Counted from the stretch's first letter, positions 53,859-62,172 are shown. The stretch: 64,000 nucleotides of DNA from JAJDNS01 sp963578825 (GCA_963578825.1 CAUZDW010000008.1:69176-133175); one strand, 5' to 3'. Notes: a model not told the origin generated them from the sequence alone. Made by a program: numbers and translations.

Positions 53859-54926
53859 ATGAGCGACCGAAAGCGCGTCGCGCTCCTCTTCGGTGGTCGC
53901 TCGGGCGAGCACGAGGTGAGTGTCCGCTCGGCCGAGTCCGTCGCCGAGGGTCTCGAGCGTGACCACGACGTCGTCTGCATCCTCATCGAGAAGACGGGCC
54001 GCTGGCACCTGCAGGACGGCTCGCGGCCTCACGCGACGGGGGGCGAGGCGATCTTTCTCGCCCCGGACCCCACCGACGGAGGGACGCTCCGCCGCTTTGA
54101 CGACGCCGTTTCGCTCGTGCGCCCCGACGTCTTCTTTCCCGTGCTGCACGGCCCCTACGGCGAGGATGGCACCCTCCAGGGGCTGTTCGACCTGGCAGGC
54201 GTGCCCTACGTGGGCGCCGGCGTCGCGGCCTCCGCGGCGGCGATGGACAAGACCCTGATGAAGTCGCTCTTCGCACAAGCGGGTCTGCCCCAGGTGCGCC
54301 ACCGCACGCTGAGGAGCCGTGATGCCTCCCTGGAGGCGCGAGTGCTCGACGATCTGGGTCTGCCCGTCTTCGTCAAGCCCGCCAGCCTGGGCTCGAGTGT
54401 CGCGGTGAGCAAGGTGCCCACCGCGGAGGCTCTCGGGGCCGCCCTGGGCCTCGCCCTGGAATACGACCACAAGGTGGTGATCGAGGAGGCCGTGGACGCA
54501 CGAGAGATCGAGGTCGCGGTGCTGGGCAACGAGGGGGCGGAGCCCTCGGTTCCCGGCGAGATCGTGCCGGACCGGGAGTTCTACGACTACGACTCCAAGT
54601 ACGCGGCGGACAGCGCCACGAAGCTCATCATCCCTGCGCCGGTGGACGAGCCCACGGCAGCCGAGGTCCGCCGCCTCGCGGTCGAGGCCTTCGCAGCGGT
54701 CGACGCCTGCGGCCTCGCCCGGGTGGACTTCTTCCTGGAGCGCTCCAGCGGGCGGGTTCTGGTCAACGAGATCAACACCATGCCCGGCTTCACGTCGATC
54801 AGCATGTACCCCAGGCTGTGGGCCGCCTCCGGAGTGTCGTATCCGGAGCTCCTCGCCCGCCTCGTGGCACTGGCGCTGACGCGCCACTCCCGCCGCGCGA
54901 CGCTCCGAACCGACTTCGGACGTTGA
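53859..54926 (+). CDS. ddl: D-alanine--D-alanine ligase
   Basis: Ddl makes the D-Ala-D-Ala dipeptide of peptidoglycan. 355 residues, ATP-grasp fold: VALLFGGRSGEHEVSVRSAES at the start, PVLHGPYGEDGTLQGLFDLAG, VPYVGAGVAASAAAMDK, PVFVKPASLGSSVAVSKV, and at the end ARVDFFLERSSGRVLVNEIN and MPGFTSISMYPRLW. The SxxxS and KY(D)SKYAADSAT-type loop (YDYDSKYAADSAT) is of the D-Ala-D-Ala, not D-Ala-D-Lac, kind. TAGACT lies nine bases before the ATG, so the leader is very short. It is divergent from tgt. Confidence 0.96.
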   Translation: MSDRKRVALLFGGRSGEHEVSVRSAESVAEGLERDHDVVCILIEKTGRWHLQDGSRPHATGGEAIFLAPDPTDGGTLRRFDDAVSLVRPDVFFPVLHGPYGEDGTLQGLFDLAGVPYVGAGVAASAAAMDKTLMKSLFAQAGLPQVRHRTLRSRDASLEARVLDDLGLPVFVKPASLGSSVAVSKVPTAEALGAALGLALEYDHKVVIEEAVDAREIEVAVLGNEGAEPSVPGEIVPDREFYDYDSKYAADSATKLIIPAPVDEPTAAEVRRLAVEAFAAVDACGLARVDFFLERSSGRVLVNEINTMPGFTSISMYPRLWAASGVSYPELLARLVALALTRHSRRATLRTDFGR

Positions 54927-55281
54927 GCCGGGCGCCGGTGGGCTCGCTGCGTTGTATATAAATAAGCGTAGTAAACCCGCTCGTGGCCCTGCCTGCCCCG
55001 CCGCGGGGAAGTCGGGTCCCGCGGAGGGCCTCGTCCAGGAGCAACTCCTCCGTGAACACCACGTTGGAGATGTTCTGTATTAAACATAGTATATAAGAAG
55101 CGCTCATGTGGCCCAGTTCGAGAGAGGCCTTGGCGGAAGGCCCTGAACCACAGTACCTTCGCGCGATCGACTGGATGAAAGGCGCTCCTGGAGCCAATTA
55201 GAGTGGTTTCCGCATTCCTTTCCACAGCGTAACTCCCTCCACCCGTTGAGCATGGACGAAGCGGGCCGATCGGAAAAGCGC
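54927..55281. other. Gene-free region downstream of ddl
   Basis: About 355 bases with no recognisable gene. It contains AT-rich islands (TTGTATATAAATAAGCG near 54952; TGTATTAAACATAGTATATAAG near 55077) that stand out from the GC-rich surroundings. Two open frames on the minus strand cross it, but their translations resemble nothing known and lack ribosome sites. Confidence 0.4.
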
Positions 55282-55310
55282 TTGACAGGGGTATAGGGGC
55301 TCCCTACCCT
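55282..55310 (+). promoter_or_regulatory. Consensus promoter of the lysine-rich micropeptide unit
   Basis: TTGACA (perfect) at 55282-55287, a 17-base spacer and TACCCT at 55305-55310. The start of transcription would be near 55317. TAGGGG (55295-55299 region) and CCCCTA (55312-55317) form an imperfectly spaced inverted repeat around the -10 box, a possible operator. Confidence 0.7.
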
Positions 55311-55398
55311 ACCCCTAGTATGCGGAGCCTCTTGAGACCCGATATGTTGAAGGAGGCCTCGCTGTCCAATCTATGGACTGAAAGGGGGGATTTCCTCA

Positions 55399-55491
55399 AT
55401 GCCAGCTAAGAAGAAGGCCCGGAAGAAGGCCACGAAGAAGAAGGCAACTCGGAAGAAGGCAACTCGGAAGAAGGCCGCCAAGAAGAAGTAG
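55399..55491 (+). CDS. 30-residue Lys/Ala/Arg-rich micropeptide, histone-H1-tail-like
   Basis: ATG at 55399, stop TAG at 55489. The peptide starts MPAKKKARKKATKKK and consists only of Lys, Arg, Ala and Thr after the first two residues, in an AT(K/R)KK repeat. It resembles one arm of histone H1 or of bacterial Hc1/AlgR3-type AKKA-repeat proteins but has nothing else attached. A run of G (GGGGGG) sits nine to ten bases upstream of the ATG as a ribosome site; a TTGACA promoter and an 82-base leader precede it. The likely role is binding nucleic acid or polyphosphate; this is inferred from charge alone. It is too short for most gene finders. Confidence 0.6.
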   Translation: MPAKKKARKKATKKKATRKKATRKKAAKKK

Positions 55492-55506
55492 AAGCCTCGG
55501 GGAGGT

Positions 55507-55537
55507 CTGGGGGTCGAGAGGATTTCTCGCCCCCCAG
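55507..55537 (+). other. Strong hairpin between the two micropeptide genes
   Basis: CTGGGGG and CGAGA on the left pair with TCTCG and CCCCCAG on the right, with one T-C mismatch and loop GGATT. No T-tract follows. It may act as an RNA stabiliser or partial attenuator between the two genes. Confidence 0.55.
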
Positions 55538-55630
55538 CCACCACTCCGGTCGTCGACCATCAACCGCGTGCGCTGACGGCGCCTGATCGCCGCAAGGCCA
55601 CCGAAACGAGAGGAAGGGGGGATGTAGCGA

Positions 55631-55669
55631 ATGCCGGCGAAGAAGAAGAAGGCAGCCAGGAAGAAGTAG
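55631..55669 (+). CDS. 12-residue lysine-rich micropeptide
   Basis: MPAKKKKAARKK followed by TAG. The leader before it (GAAGGGGGGATG...GCGAATGCC) is a near copy of the leader before the 30-residue peptide (GAAAGGGGGGATTTCCTCAATGCC), so the two share a ribosome site style and a start sequence ATGCC(A/G)GC(T/G)AAGAAGAA. This looks like a partial tandem duplication. A strong terminator lies 24 bases after the stop. At this length it could be a leader peptide or a decaying copy rather than a functional product. Confidence 0.4.
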   Translation: MPAKKKKAARKK

Positions 55670-55692
55670 AGGCCCGACGTCAGCCACGGCCG

Positions 55693-55725
55693 AAAGGGGG
55701 TGAGCAACTCACCCCCTTTTCTTTT
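55693..55725 (+). terminator. Rho-independent terminator of the micropeptide unit
   Basis: AAAGGGGGTGAG (55693-55704) pairs perfectly with CTCACCCCCTTT (55708-55719) around a CAA loop, followed by TCTTTT. Twelve pairs, no mismatch. The stop codon of the convergent HAD gene (55709-55711) is inside it, so it may serve both directions. Confidence 0.9.
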
Positions 55726-56566
55726 CTCCCCCGAGTACGTGGGTTTCGATGGCCTCGGCGAGACCGTCCTCGTCGTTCGTTGGCAGGACCGGCCACCCCA
55801 TCCGGTGCAGCTCCGGATCGGCGTTGCCCATGATGAAGCCCTTCCCCGCCCGGGCGATCATCTCTTCGTCATTCCAGTTGTCACCCACGGCGAGTGTCTC
55901 CGCCGAGCTGATGCCCCAGCGCTCCTGGAGAAAGGCCACGGCGCCGGCCTTGCCCACGGTGCGCTCGAGCACCTCCAGGATCGCGCGGTCGCTGGCCGGG
56001 TACACGCTGCGCTCGATTCGCGCCCGGCCCTCGAGGCCGGCCTCGAGGGCCTCTCGAACCGGATCCATCTCGGCGCGCGTTCCGCCGAACATCACCTGGA
56101 TGGGCTCCTCCTCCTCGAGGGCCGCCACCAGGTCGGGGGCTGTCCTCACGTCCTCCGCCGCTCTCTCGAGGTAGTGGCGCACCAGGAGCGACGGGCGCCC
56201 GGCCTCCCGGATGACCAGCCGTCCCTCGCCCCGGGCCCCGCAGTGCAGAACCGGCTCCGCGTCCATCGATAGACCGAGCTCCACCGCGTCCCGAGCGGCG
56301 GCTCTGGGCAGGGGTCGCGAGCGCAGGAGTTGGTCTGCTTCGACGACGAGAGCACCGTTGTGCAGGACCATCGGGACCTGGCCGCCGAGGCCCTGCGCAA
56401 TGCGACGGGCGGAGGGAAGCCGACGACCGGTGACGAGCAGGACCCGCACACCCCTGGCCCGGGCGGCGTCCAGCGCCCGGCGCGTGCGAGGAGACACCTC
56501 ACGGTCGCTGGTCAGCAGCGTCCCGTCGATGTCGAGGGCAAGAAGGCGAATAGGGGGCTCGTCCAA
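55709..56566 (-). CDS. HAD-superfamily phosphatase, Cof type
   Basis: 285 residues. DIDGTLLTSDREVSPRT at residues 12-28 holds the nucleophile Asp and acid Asp; VLLVTGRRLPSARRIAQGLG is motif II; the Lys of motif III and GDNWNDEEMIARAGKGFIMGNA (motif IV) complete the active site. A C2-type cap lies in between. Such enzymes dephosphorylate sugar phosphates or flavin-related compounds. It follows the HEAT-cyclophilin gene by six bases as last gene of a five-gene minus-strand run. The start of homology (PIRLLALDIDGT) supports the ATG at 56566. Confidence 0.93.
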   Translation of the reverse strand: MDEPPIRLLALDIDGTLLTSDREVSPRTRRALDAARARGVRVLLVTGRRLPSARRIAQGLGGQVPMVLHNGALVVEADQLLRSRPLPRAAARDAVELGLSMDAEPVLHCGARGEGRLVIREAGRPSLLVRHYLERAAEDVRTAPDLVAALEEEEPIQVMFGGTRAEMDPVREALEAGLEGRARIERSVYPASDRAILEVLERTVGKAGAVAFLQERWGISSAETLAVGDNWNDEEMIARAGKGFIMGNADPELHRMGWPVLPTNDEDGLAEAIETHVLGGEKKRG

Positions 56567-56572
56567 CCCGGC

Positions 56573-58636
56573 TCACTCTCCGGTCCAGACCTGGATCCGC
56601 TCGATCACGTCACCGGGGCGGATCCGGTCGAGAACCTCGAGACCCGCAACCACCGTGCCGAACCGCGTGTGGCGCCCGTCGAGGTGCGGCTGGGGCGACA
56701 GTGCGAAAAAGAACTGGCTGCCGCCTGTGTCTTCTCCGGCATCCGCCAACCCGAACGAGCCTCGGGCGAACGGACGGCGGCCGACCTCGGAACGCAGCGT
56801 GTCGCCCGGGCCCCCGTAGCCGTCGCCCCTGGGATCGCCACCCTGGACGACGAAGCCGGGCTCGATCCGGTGGAACGTGAGGCCGTCGTAAAAGCCGCGC
56901 TGCACGAGACGGACGAACGAGGCGCTGGTGAGCGGCGCCGCCACCACGTCAAGATGAATCTCGATGACGCCGTGCCGGGTCTGTAGAAAGACCCGGGGCG
57001 TGAAGAGCGACATGCCAGGGAGCGGGTAGTGGGGTGCCATCGCCTCGCGGTAGTCGAGGGCGGGACGGACGACCCTCTCGGGCCCGGCGTCGCCGGGGGC
57101 CGGGGCATCCGCGGCCTTCACCGCCGCCACCGCCCGGGCACGGACCGCCCGCGAGGGATCCCAGTGCGCGATCTGCGTGAGGGCCGACAGGGCCTCGGCG
57201 TCGCCCTGCTCCCCGAGCGCGCTCACTGCGACGAGCCGGGCCTCGGGTGCCCCGTCGGCGAGCCCCCACGTCCACGCCTCGTGAAGCTCGCCGCTCAACC
57301 CCTTCACGCCGAGCGCAGCCAGGTTCTCTGCCGCCGAGGCGCGCACTCCGGGGTCGGCGTCGGCAAGGTAGCGGCGAAGGGTGTCGGCCGCGTCGTCGCC
57401 GCGGGCGCGAGCCAGCGCCTCGAAGACGGCAGGCCGCACCCGGGCGTCGTCGTCCTCGAGCATGCCGTGCAGGATGCGGACGCTCATCTCGTCGCCGAGC
57501 CCGCCGAGGGCCGTGGCGAGGGCGGCGCGCACCCACCACACCGGATCGGCGTCCATCCCGGAGAGCACCAGCGCGAAGTTGTCGCGGTCCGTGCGCGCCA
57601 GTGCCGCAAGAGCGGCAGCGCGGATCCACGGGGAAGGGTCGCCCACCACAGGGACGATCCGGGAACGGAGGCGCCTCTCGGCCGGCAACGCCGCCAGCGT
57701 CAGGAGCGCCTGCCGTCGGACGACCTCGCTCGGCGAGCTCATGAGCGACGCGGCCAGCGGGCGCGCCCGCTCGTCACCGAGGAGGCCGAGTGCTCGCAAG
57801 GCCTCGAAGGCCACGCTCTCGTTCTCGTCGCGGGCGAGTGACGTGAGCACGTCGAAGGCCGAGACGTCCTCGAGTGCGCCGAGCCCGCGGGCGCCGAGCG
57901 CTCGGGAGTGAGCGTCGTCCGACCGGGCCGCCGCCACCAGAACGGGGGACAGGGCGGGGTTCTCCAGCCGCATCGCGACCCAGGTCGACACCCACCAGTC
58001 GAAGCGCGGGCCGCCACGCAGCAGGAGGGCCTTCTCGGCCGAAGGCCCGTCCCGAAGGGCGGCGATGGCGAGGAGGCCCAGCCGCAGCTCGACCCAGGGG
58101 TCGTCGGGGTTGCCCGGGTCGTCTCCGCGGACGGTCACGACGCCCTCGGAACGAGGACTGGCCCGCATGACGAACGCGGCGACTACGTCTGCTGTGGTGG
58201 GATCGCCGATGCGTCCCAGGGCCTCGGCCGCACGGCCACGAACGACGGGCTCCGAGTCTCCGAGGGCGGCGACGAGACGGTCGACAGCGGCCGGGTCCCC
58301 GACGAGCCCCAGCGCGAAGACGGCCATCTTCTCCACCTCGATCTCTGGGTCGTTCATCAGATCGAGCAGGGCGGGCACGAGGGATGGGTCGCCGATCCGG
58401 CCCGCGGCCAGCGCCGCGCGCCTGCGAATCCCCGGCTCGTCGTGGCGCAGCAGGCGAGCGAGCTCGCTCCCGCCCGTCGAGCGAGTGTCCTCCATTTCGA
58501 GGATGCGACCGAGGATCTCGGTGAAGGTCGCCGGGGGCGGGGGCTCGTCCCTCGCAAGGGAAGCAGCGGAGATCCCGAGGCTCAGAAGCAGGACCAGCCA
58601 GAGCCTCGCCCGTGTGTGCGTCTCGCGTCGGCGCAT
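56573..58636 (-). CDS. Secreted HEAT-repeat protein fused to a cyclophilin domain
   Basis: 687 residues with a signal peptide (LWLVLLLSLGISAASLARDE). Residues about 55-500 are HEAT-like repeats with the repeated RRRAALAAGRIGDPSLVPALL, VRGRAAEALGRIGDP, VRASAAENLAALG pattern. Residues about 545-687 form a cyclophilin: VIEIHLDVVAAPLTSASFVRL, LTFHRIEPGFVVQGGDP, RGSFGLADAGEDTGGSQFFF and FGTVVAGLEVLDRI. The fusion should hold a Pro isomerase on a protein scaffold outside the cytoplasm. TATAAT stands eight bases before the ATG. The gene lies 22 bases after the GT2 gene. Confidence 0.92.
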   Translation of the reverse strand: MRRRETHTRARLWLVLLLSLGISAASLARDEPPPPATFTEILGRILEMEDTRSTGGSELARLLRHDEPGIRRRAALAAGRIGDPSLVPALLDLMNDPEIEVEKMAVFALGLVGDPAAVDRLVAALGDSEPVVRGRAAEALGRIGDPTTADVVAAFVMRASPRSEGVVTVRGDDPGNPDDPWVELRLGLLAIAALRDGPSAEKALLLRGGPRFDWWVSTWVAMRLENPALSPVLVAAARSDDAHSRALGARGLGALEDVSAFDVLTSLARDENESVAFEALRALGLLGDERARPLAASLMSSPSEVVRRQALLTLAALPAERRLRSRIVPVVGDPSPWIRAAALAALARTDRDNFALVLSGMDADPVWWVRAALATALGGLGDEMSVRILHGMLEDDDARVRPAVFEALARARGDDAADTLRRYLADADPGVRASAAENLAALGVKGLSGELHEAWTWGLADGAPEARLVAVSALGEQGDAEALSALTQIAHWDPSRAVRARAVAAVKAADAPAPGDAGPERVVRPALDYREAMAPHYPLPGMSLFTPRVFLQTRHGVIEIHLDVVAAPLTSASFVRLVQRGFYDGLTFHRIEPGFVVQGGDPRGDGYGGPGDTLRSEVGRRPFARGSFGLADAGEDTGGSQFFFALSPQPHLDGRHTRFGTVVAGLEVLDRIRPGDVIERIQVWTGE

Positions 58637-58644
58637 ATCCGCCG

Positions 58645-58650
58645 ATTATA
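58645..58650 (-). promoter_or_regulatory. -10 box eight bases before a start codon (leaderless candidate)
   Basis: On the minus strand a perfect TATAAT stands eight bases before the ATG at 58636; the gap CGGCGGAT could hold a weak ribosome site. It would be an internal promoter of the minus-strand operon. Confidence 0.4.
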
Positions 58651-58658
58651 GCGACCGC

Positions 58659-59669
58659 TCAGGCCACGGCCAGCAGGTCGTGCCCGTCCACGAGGCCGAG
58701 GCGGGCGGCCTCGGCGCGGATGCGCTCGCGGGCACCCCTCTGCCCGACGGCGGCGAGATGAAGCGGCCCGCGGAGCCCGGCGGCATCGACGACGGCAATC
58801 ACCGGGGCCCCGTGGATGGTCTCTCCGATCCTCCGAGGATGAACCTCGACGAACGCCTTGACCTGGTGGCCCGCCCGTTTCAGCGCGCAGGCCCAGGCCT
58901 TGCCGATGGTGCCGGCGCCCCAGACAACGACGGGGCGCCCCGAGGCCAGGGGGCCGCGGCCCAGCGCGGCCACCTTCGTCGCGAGGAACCTCGAGGGCGA
59001 GTACCGGGGGTCCGTCCGGGTCAACCGGTCCGGGCGATCGCGCCATCGGAGGAGGACCTCGTCGAGCTTCTCGAACCGCAGGCCGGCTTCGAAACCGCGG
59101 AGCCACAGCTCGTAGTCCTCGGGGCCGTCCATGTCGCGCCAGCCGCCTAGGTCAAGGAGCGTCTGCCGCCGCATGGCCACACTGGGGTGAACGAGCGGGG
59201 ACTCGACAAAACGGTCGCGCTCCATCGCCTCATGGCCGAGCAGCTCGTTCGACCAGTCCACGTAGGCACGCATGCCCCCTGCAGGCGGCACGCCCATCTC
59301 GGAGACGAGCTCCACGCGACAGCCGAGCACGTCGACCCGAGCGTCCTCGTCGAGACGCCGGGCCTGTTTTTCGAGGCGCTCGGGGTGGGCGACATCGTCG
59401 GCGTCCATTCGGGCCACGAGCGGGGCCCGGGCCTCGGCCAGCGCGAGGTTCAACGCGGGGACGAGGCCCAGGCGGGACGTGCGCAGGACTCGCAGGCGAG
59501 GGTCCTCCCGGGCCCAGGCCTCGAGGCCGGCGGGGGTCGTGTCGGAGGAGCCGTCATCCACGACGACGACCTCGTGGTCCGTGAGCGTCTGGGAGCGAAG
59601 CGACCCGAGGCACTCGGACAGGGTGTCCCGGGCGTCGCGCACCGGCAGAAGGACGCTGAGGCGGGCCAC
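58659..59669 (-). CDS. GT2 glycosyltransferase with C-terminal Rossmann-like domain
   Basis: 336 residues from a GTG at 59669. The first 230 residues are a GT-A enzyme: LSVLLPVRDARDTLSECLGS, HEVVVVDDGSSDTTPAGLEA, LVARMDADDVAHPERL (DxD) and GGWRDMDGPEDYELWLR (ED acceptor motif). Residues 240-336 are a separate nucleotide-binding-like piece, GRPVVVWGAGTIGKAWACAL, with HGAPVIAV and LHLAAVGQRGARE, similar to the N-terminal half of PglD-type sugar acyltransferases but without the hexapeptide repeats. It probably builds an envelope glycan. It lies between the REC/PilZ gene (30 bases) and the HEAT gene (22 bases). Confidence 0.88.
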   Translation of the reverse strand: MARLSVLLPVRDARDTLSECLGSLRSQTLTDHEVVVVDDGSSDTTPAGLEAWAREDPRLRVLRTSRLGLVPALNLALAEARAPLVARMDADDVAHPERLEKQARRLDEDARVDVLGCRVELVSEMGVPPAGGMRAYVDWSNELLGHEAMERDRFVESPLVHPSVAMRRQTLLDLGGWRDMDGPEDYELWLRGFEAGLRFEKLDEVLLRWRDRPDRLTRTDPRYSPSRFLATKVAALGRGPLASGRPVVVWGAGTIGKAWACALKRAGHQVKAFVEVHPRRIGETIHGAPVIAVVDAAGLRGPLHLAAVGQRGARERIRAEAARLGLVDGHDLLAVA

Positions 59670-59699
59670 GGCGGCCTCAGGGGCGGGCGAGAGGGGGCA

Positions 59700-60624
59700 C
59701 TAGCCGTGCTCGAGGACGAAGTCGCGGGCCGACTGAAGCGCGTCGGTGGCCGTCGCCCCCTGGACCACGTAGAACGGGCTGCGAGCCGGGGCGCCAGTCT
59801 CCGCGCATGGCTCGGCGTATTTCCACGAGGAAGAGACCCTCGGTGTGCAGGGGTTCGGTGAGCTCGTAGATCCACTCGCCGCGCCGAACGGTCGAGTGGA
59901 TCGCACCCGGCGCCCACAGCGGCGCGAGAGGCTCCGGGGGGTTCTCCCGGTCCACGATGCGCTCGATCGCACGCTGACCGCCCTCGGGGAGAAAGAGGGA
60001 CTCGATCCCGTATCCGATGTAGGGCCAGCCCACGTCGGGAGCATCCCGCACGACCCGCCCCAGAACCCTCACGCGCCCCTCGGGCTCGGGCAGATCGATC
60101 TCGAGGTCGTCGCTCTCGATCTTGACCGGGCTCGCGAGCAGCATCCCGTGCACGCTGACGTTGCGGGTGAGCCCGTAGAAGTGGCCGTTCGGAGCGGTGC
60201 GCGGCGTGCCGACCACCTGAACGTGAACGGGCACACGAGTCTGGACTCGCTGTGGGACGTCGAGGAGCTTGGCCAGCCAGCTTTCGAGAACGAAACGGTC
60301 GAGGGGTCTCCGCAGGACCGCGTTGGCGCCGGCACCGAGCACCAGCCCCTCGGTACCCATGGGCTCCGAGGCCGGGATCAGAACGAGGATCGAGACCCGC
60401 TCGCTTGCCGGGCCCTTGCGGATGCCCTCGATTATGTCCGGGAGCGGCATGTCGTCGAGCTTCGTGCCCAGCACCACCAGCTGCGCCGGACCCCTGATGA
60501 CGGTGTCGAGCATCGCCTGTCCGGTCGTGGCCTCTTCGACCAGCTCCGGGTCTCGCTTGAGAAAGCGGACCTCGAGCCGCAGCTCGCGGATGTCGATACC
60601 GGCGGCGAGAATCGTTCCGTCCAT
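59700..60624 (-). pseudogene. Receiver-like plus PilZ domain protein with a frame break near its end
   Basis: From ATG 60624. Residues 1-125 look like a receiver-type fold (LVVLGTKLDDMPLPDIIEGI; LGAGANAVLRRPLD) whose acidic pocket is poorly kept. Residues 126-250 fit PilZ: RVQTRVPVHVQVVG, YGLTRNVSVHGMLLASPVKI and WPYIGYGIESLFLPEGG. The RxxxR and (D/N)xSxxG c-di-GMP motifs appear as RVPVH and NVSVHG, partly altered. After TEGLFLVE the frame shifts (59818-59825); in the other frame KYAEPCAETGAPARSPFYVV and ATDALQSARDFVLEHG finish the protein at 59700. A one-base indel in GGAAATAC explains it. It may be intact in the cell. Confidence 0.75.
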
Positions 60625-60639
60625 GGTGATTCCTGGCTC

Positions 60640-62172
60640 ACCGCCCGCTGACGGCTGCGGCGAAAACGCAGCACCTGCTGGAGACGATCGGGAACGATGG
60701 TCTTCAGCCCGAGGAGCGACGGACCCCGATCGTAGTTCAAAACGAGCCGGGCGTCCCGGCGGCCACCCCGCTTGAGCTCGCGCACCACGAAGCCGTATCG
60801 CCCGATCCGAAGGCGGGAACTGGCTTCCACCTCGCTCCGGGCCGCGTCCCGGCCATAGGTCGTCAGCTGGAGCGCGGGGCTGAGCAGCCGCTCACGCAGG
60901 GAATCGCTGAACGCCAGCTGGACCTTGGCCCGGACGAAATCCAGGGCGGGCACGAGCGCCCTCTCGGAGGGCGGGAGGGTCAGGATGCGCGCCGCCTCCT
61001 CCGGGCTCATGCTCTTGGCCATGTAGTCGAGGTTCAAGGCGTGAATCTTCTCTTCACGCGTGCCCGAGTCGGTCGCTGCTTCGATCGCCGTACGAACCAC
61101 GTCGGGCTCCAGGGGCAGGAGCGCGGCATCCGCCGGGTCGAGACCCGTCGTGTCCAGGCCGGCGCCGGTGAGCGCGACCTCGGCGCCGCGAAGCGTGAAC
61201 GTGGCCGCGGCCTCCCGCGGATCCTTCACCAGGCTCAGCCCCTGCGCCGCCCACGAGCCGTCCCGCGTTCGGTGCAGCTTGTCGGCCGCAACGTGCACCG
61301 GCTGGCCCAGGCCGAGCCCGGGGGATCTCGAGATCCCCCGGGCCGGGAAAGGTGTGCACGAGCAGTCCGACGAGAGCCAGCAGAAGGAGGACGAGGGGAA
61401 GAATGAAGTAGCCGAAGATTCGCATCTCGATCTCGGGACGGGGAGGAGCGGCGATGCGACGCACCGTCGGCTCGATCTTCTCGAGCCCCTCGTCGGGTCG
61501 GATCCTGTAGACGAACTTGCGAAGCAGGGTGCCGTCGTCGGAGAAGAACGACGCCAGCGTCTGCGCCAGCGGGGCTGCCGCCGCGCCGTTGGCCGCCCTC
61601 ACCATCTCGAGGACGAAGCCCGGGGACTGCTCGCGATCGGCGTCCGCCACGTTCTCGTTGGTGGGATCGCCCACGAGGATCACGTAGAGCGGCGTGCCGA
61701 GCTTCCGGAGCAGCTCCACCGTGCGCTGGATGTTGTGGGTCGCCAGATCCTCCCCCGGGGGAAGGTCCGGCCAGTCCGCGGGATCCGGGTCGACGATGGC
61801 GTCCGTCAGGAGCACGATTCGAACATCGGTGCCCGCGGGGTAGGAGGCGACGATGCCGTCGGTCTTGCGGAAGGCGTGGTAGAAGTCGGTCCACTGCCCG
61901 TCGTTGCGGTAGCGCTCGGTGTCGTCCATCGACAGCTCGCTCCGCCTGCCGAAGAGAATTAGGCGTTGCCGGCTGCCCTCCACGAAGCCGAGCATCTTCT
62001 GGAGCGCCACGCGTCGCTTTTCTCCCGGGTCGAGGGGAGGCAGCGAGGCCGAGTTGTCCACGAGAAAGACGACAACCGGACCCTCGCCCTGGGGCGTAGG
62101 GGAGGGTGAGCCTTCGCCCGATGGTGCGAGGCCCGCCTGGAGCGCGAGAACGAGCAGGACGGGCAGCATCAC
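60640..62172 (-). pseudogene. VWA-domain membrane protein with a frame break at a palindrome
   Basis: The first part, from ATG 62172, has a signal (MMLPVLLVLALQAGLA) and a von Willebrand A domain with MIDAS DNSAS at residues 39-43, LLTDAIVDPDPADWP and YVILVGDP, then a membrane helix (FGYFILPLVLLLLALVGLLV). At about 61335-61345, inside a 28-base palindrome, the frame slips and continues as GLGLGQPVHVAADKLHRTRDGSW, to LVLNYDRGPSLLGLKTIVPD and RLQQVLRFRRSRQ near 60650. The second frame then runs on into the next gene without a stop, so the true end (a TGA near 60637 in a neighbouring frame) is uncertain. VWA proteins assemble metal-dependent complexes. First gene of the five-gene operon. Confidence 0.72.
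61316..61343. repeat. Perfect 28-bp palindrome without loop
   Basis: Arms GCCCGGGGGATCTC (61316-61329) and GAGATCCCCCGGGC (61330-61343) are exact reverse complements with no spacer. It lies in the VWA gene exactly where its frame breaks. As DNA or RNA it would form a very strong hairpin. Confidence 0.9.

Noticed and set aside
54799..55225. Minus-strand frames in the gap after ddl
   Set aside because: No ribosome site, no similarity, and AT-rich islands interrupt the codon pattern of the genome.
55402..55490. Programmed frameshift on AAG runs in the lysine-rich peptide
   Set aside because: No A AAA AAG type slippery site occurs and both other frames close quickly.
55399..55491. AAGAAGGC repeats as a CRISPR or tandem repeat array
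   Set aside because: The periodicity is simply that of Lys and Ala codons; there are no spacers of constant length.
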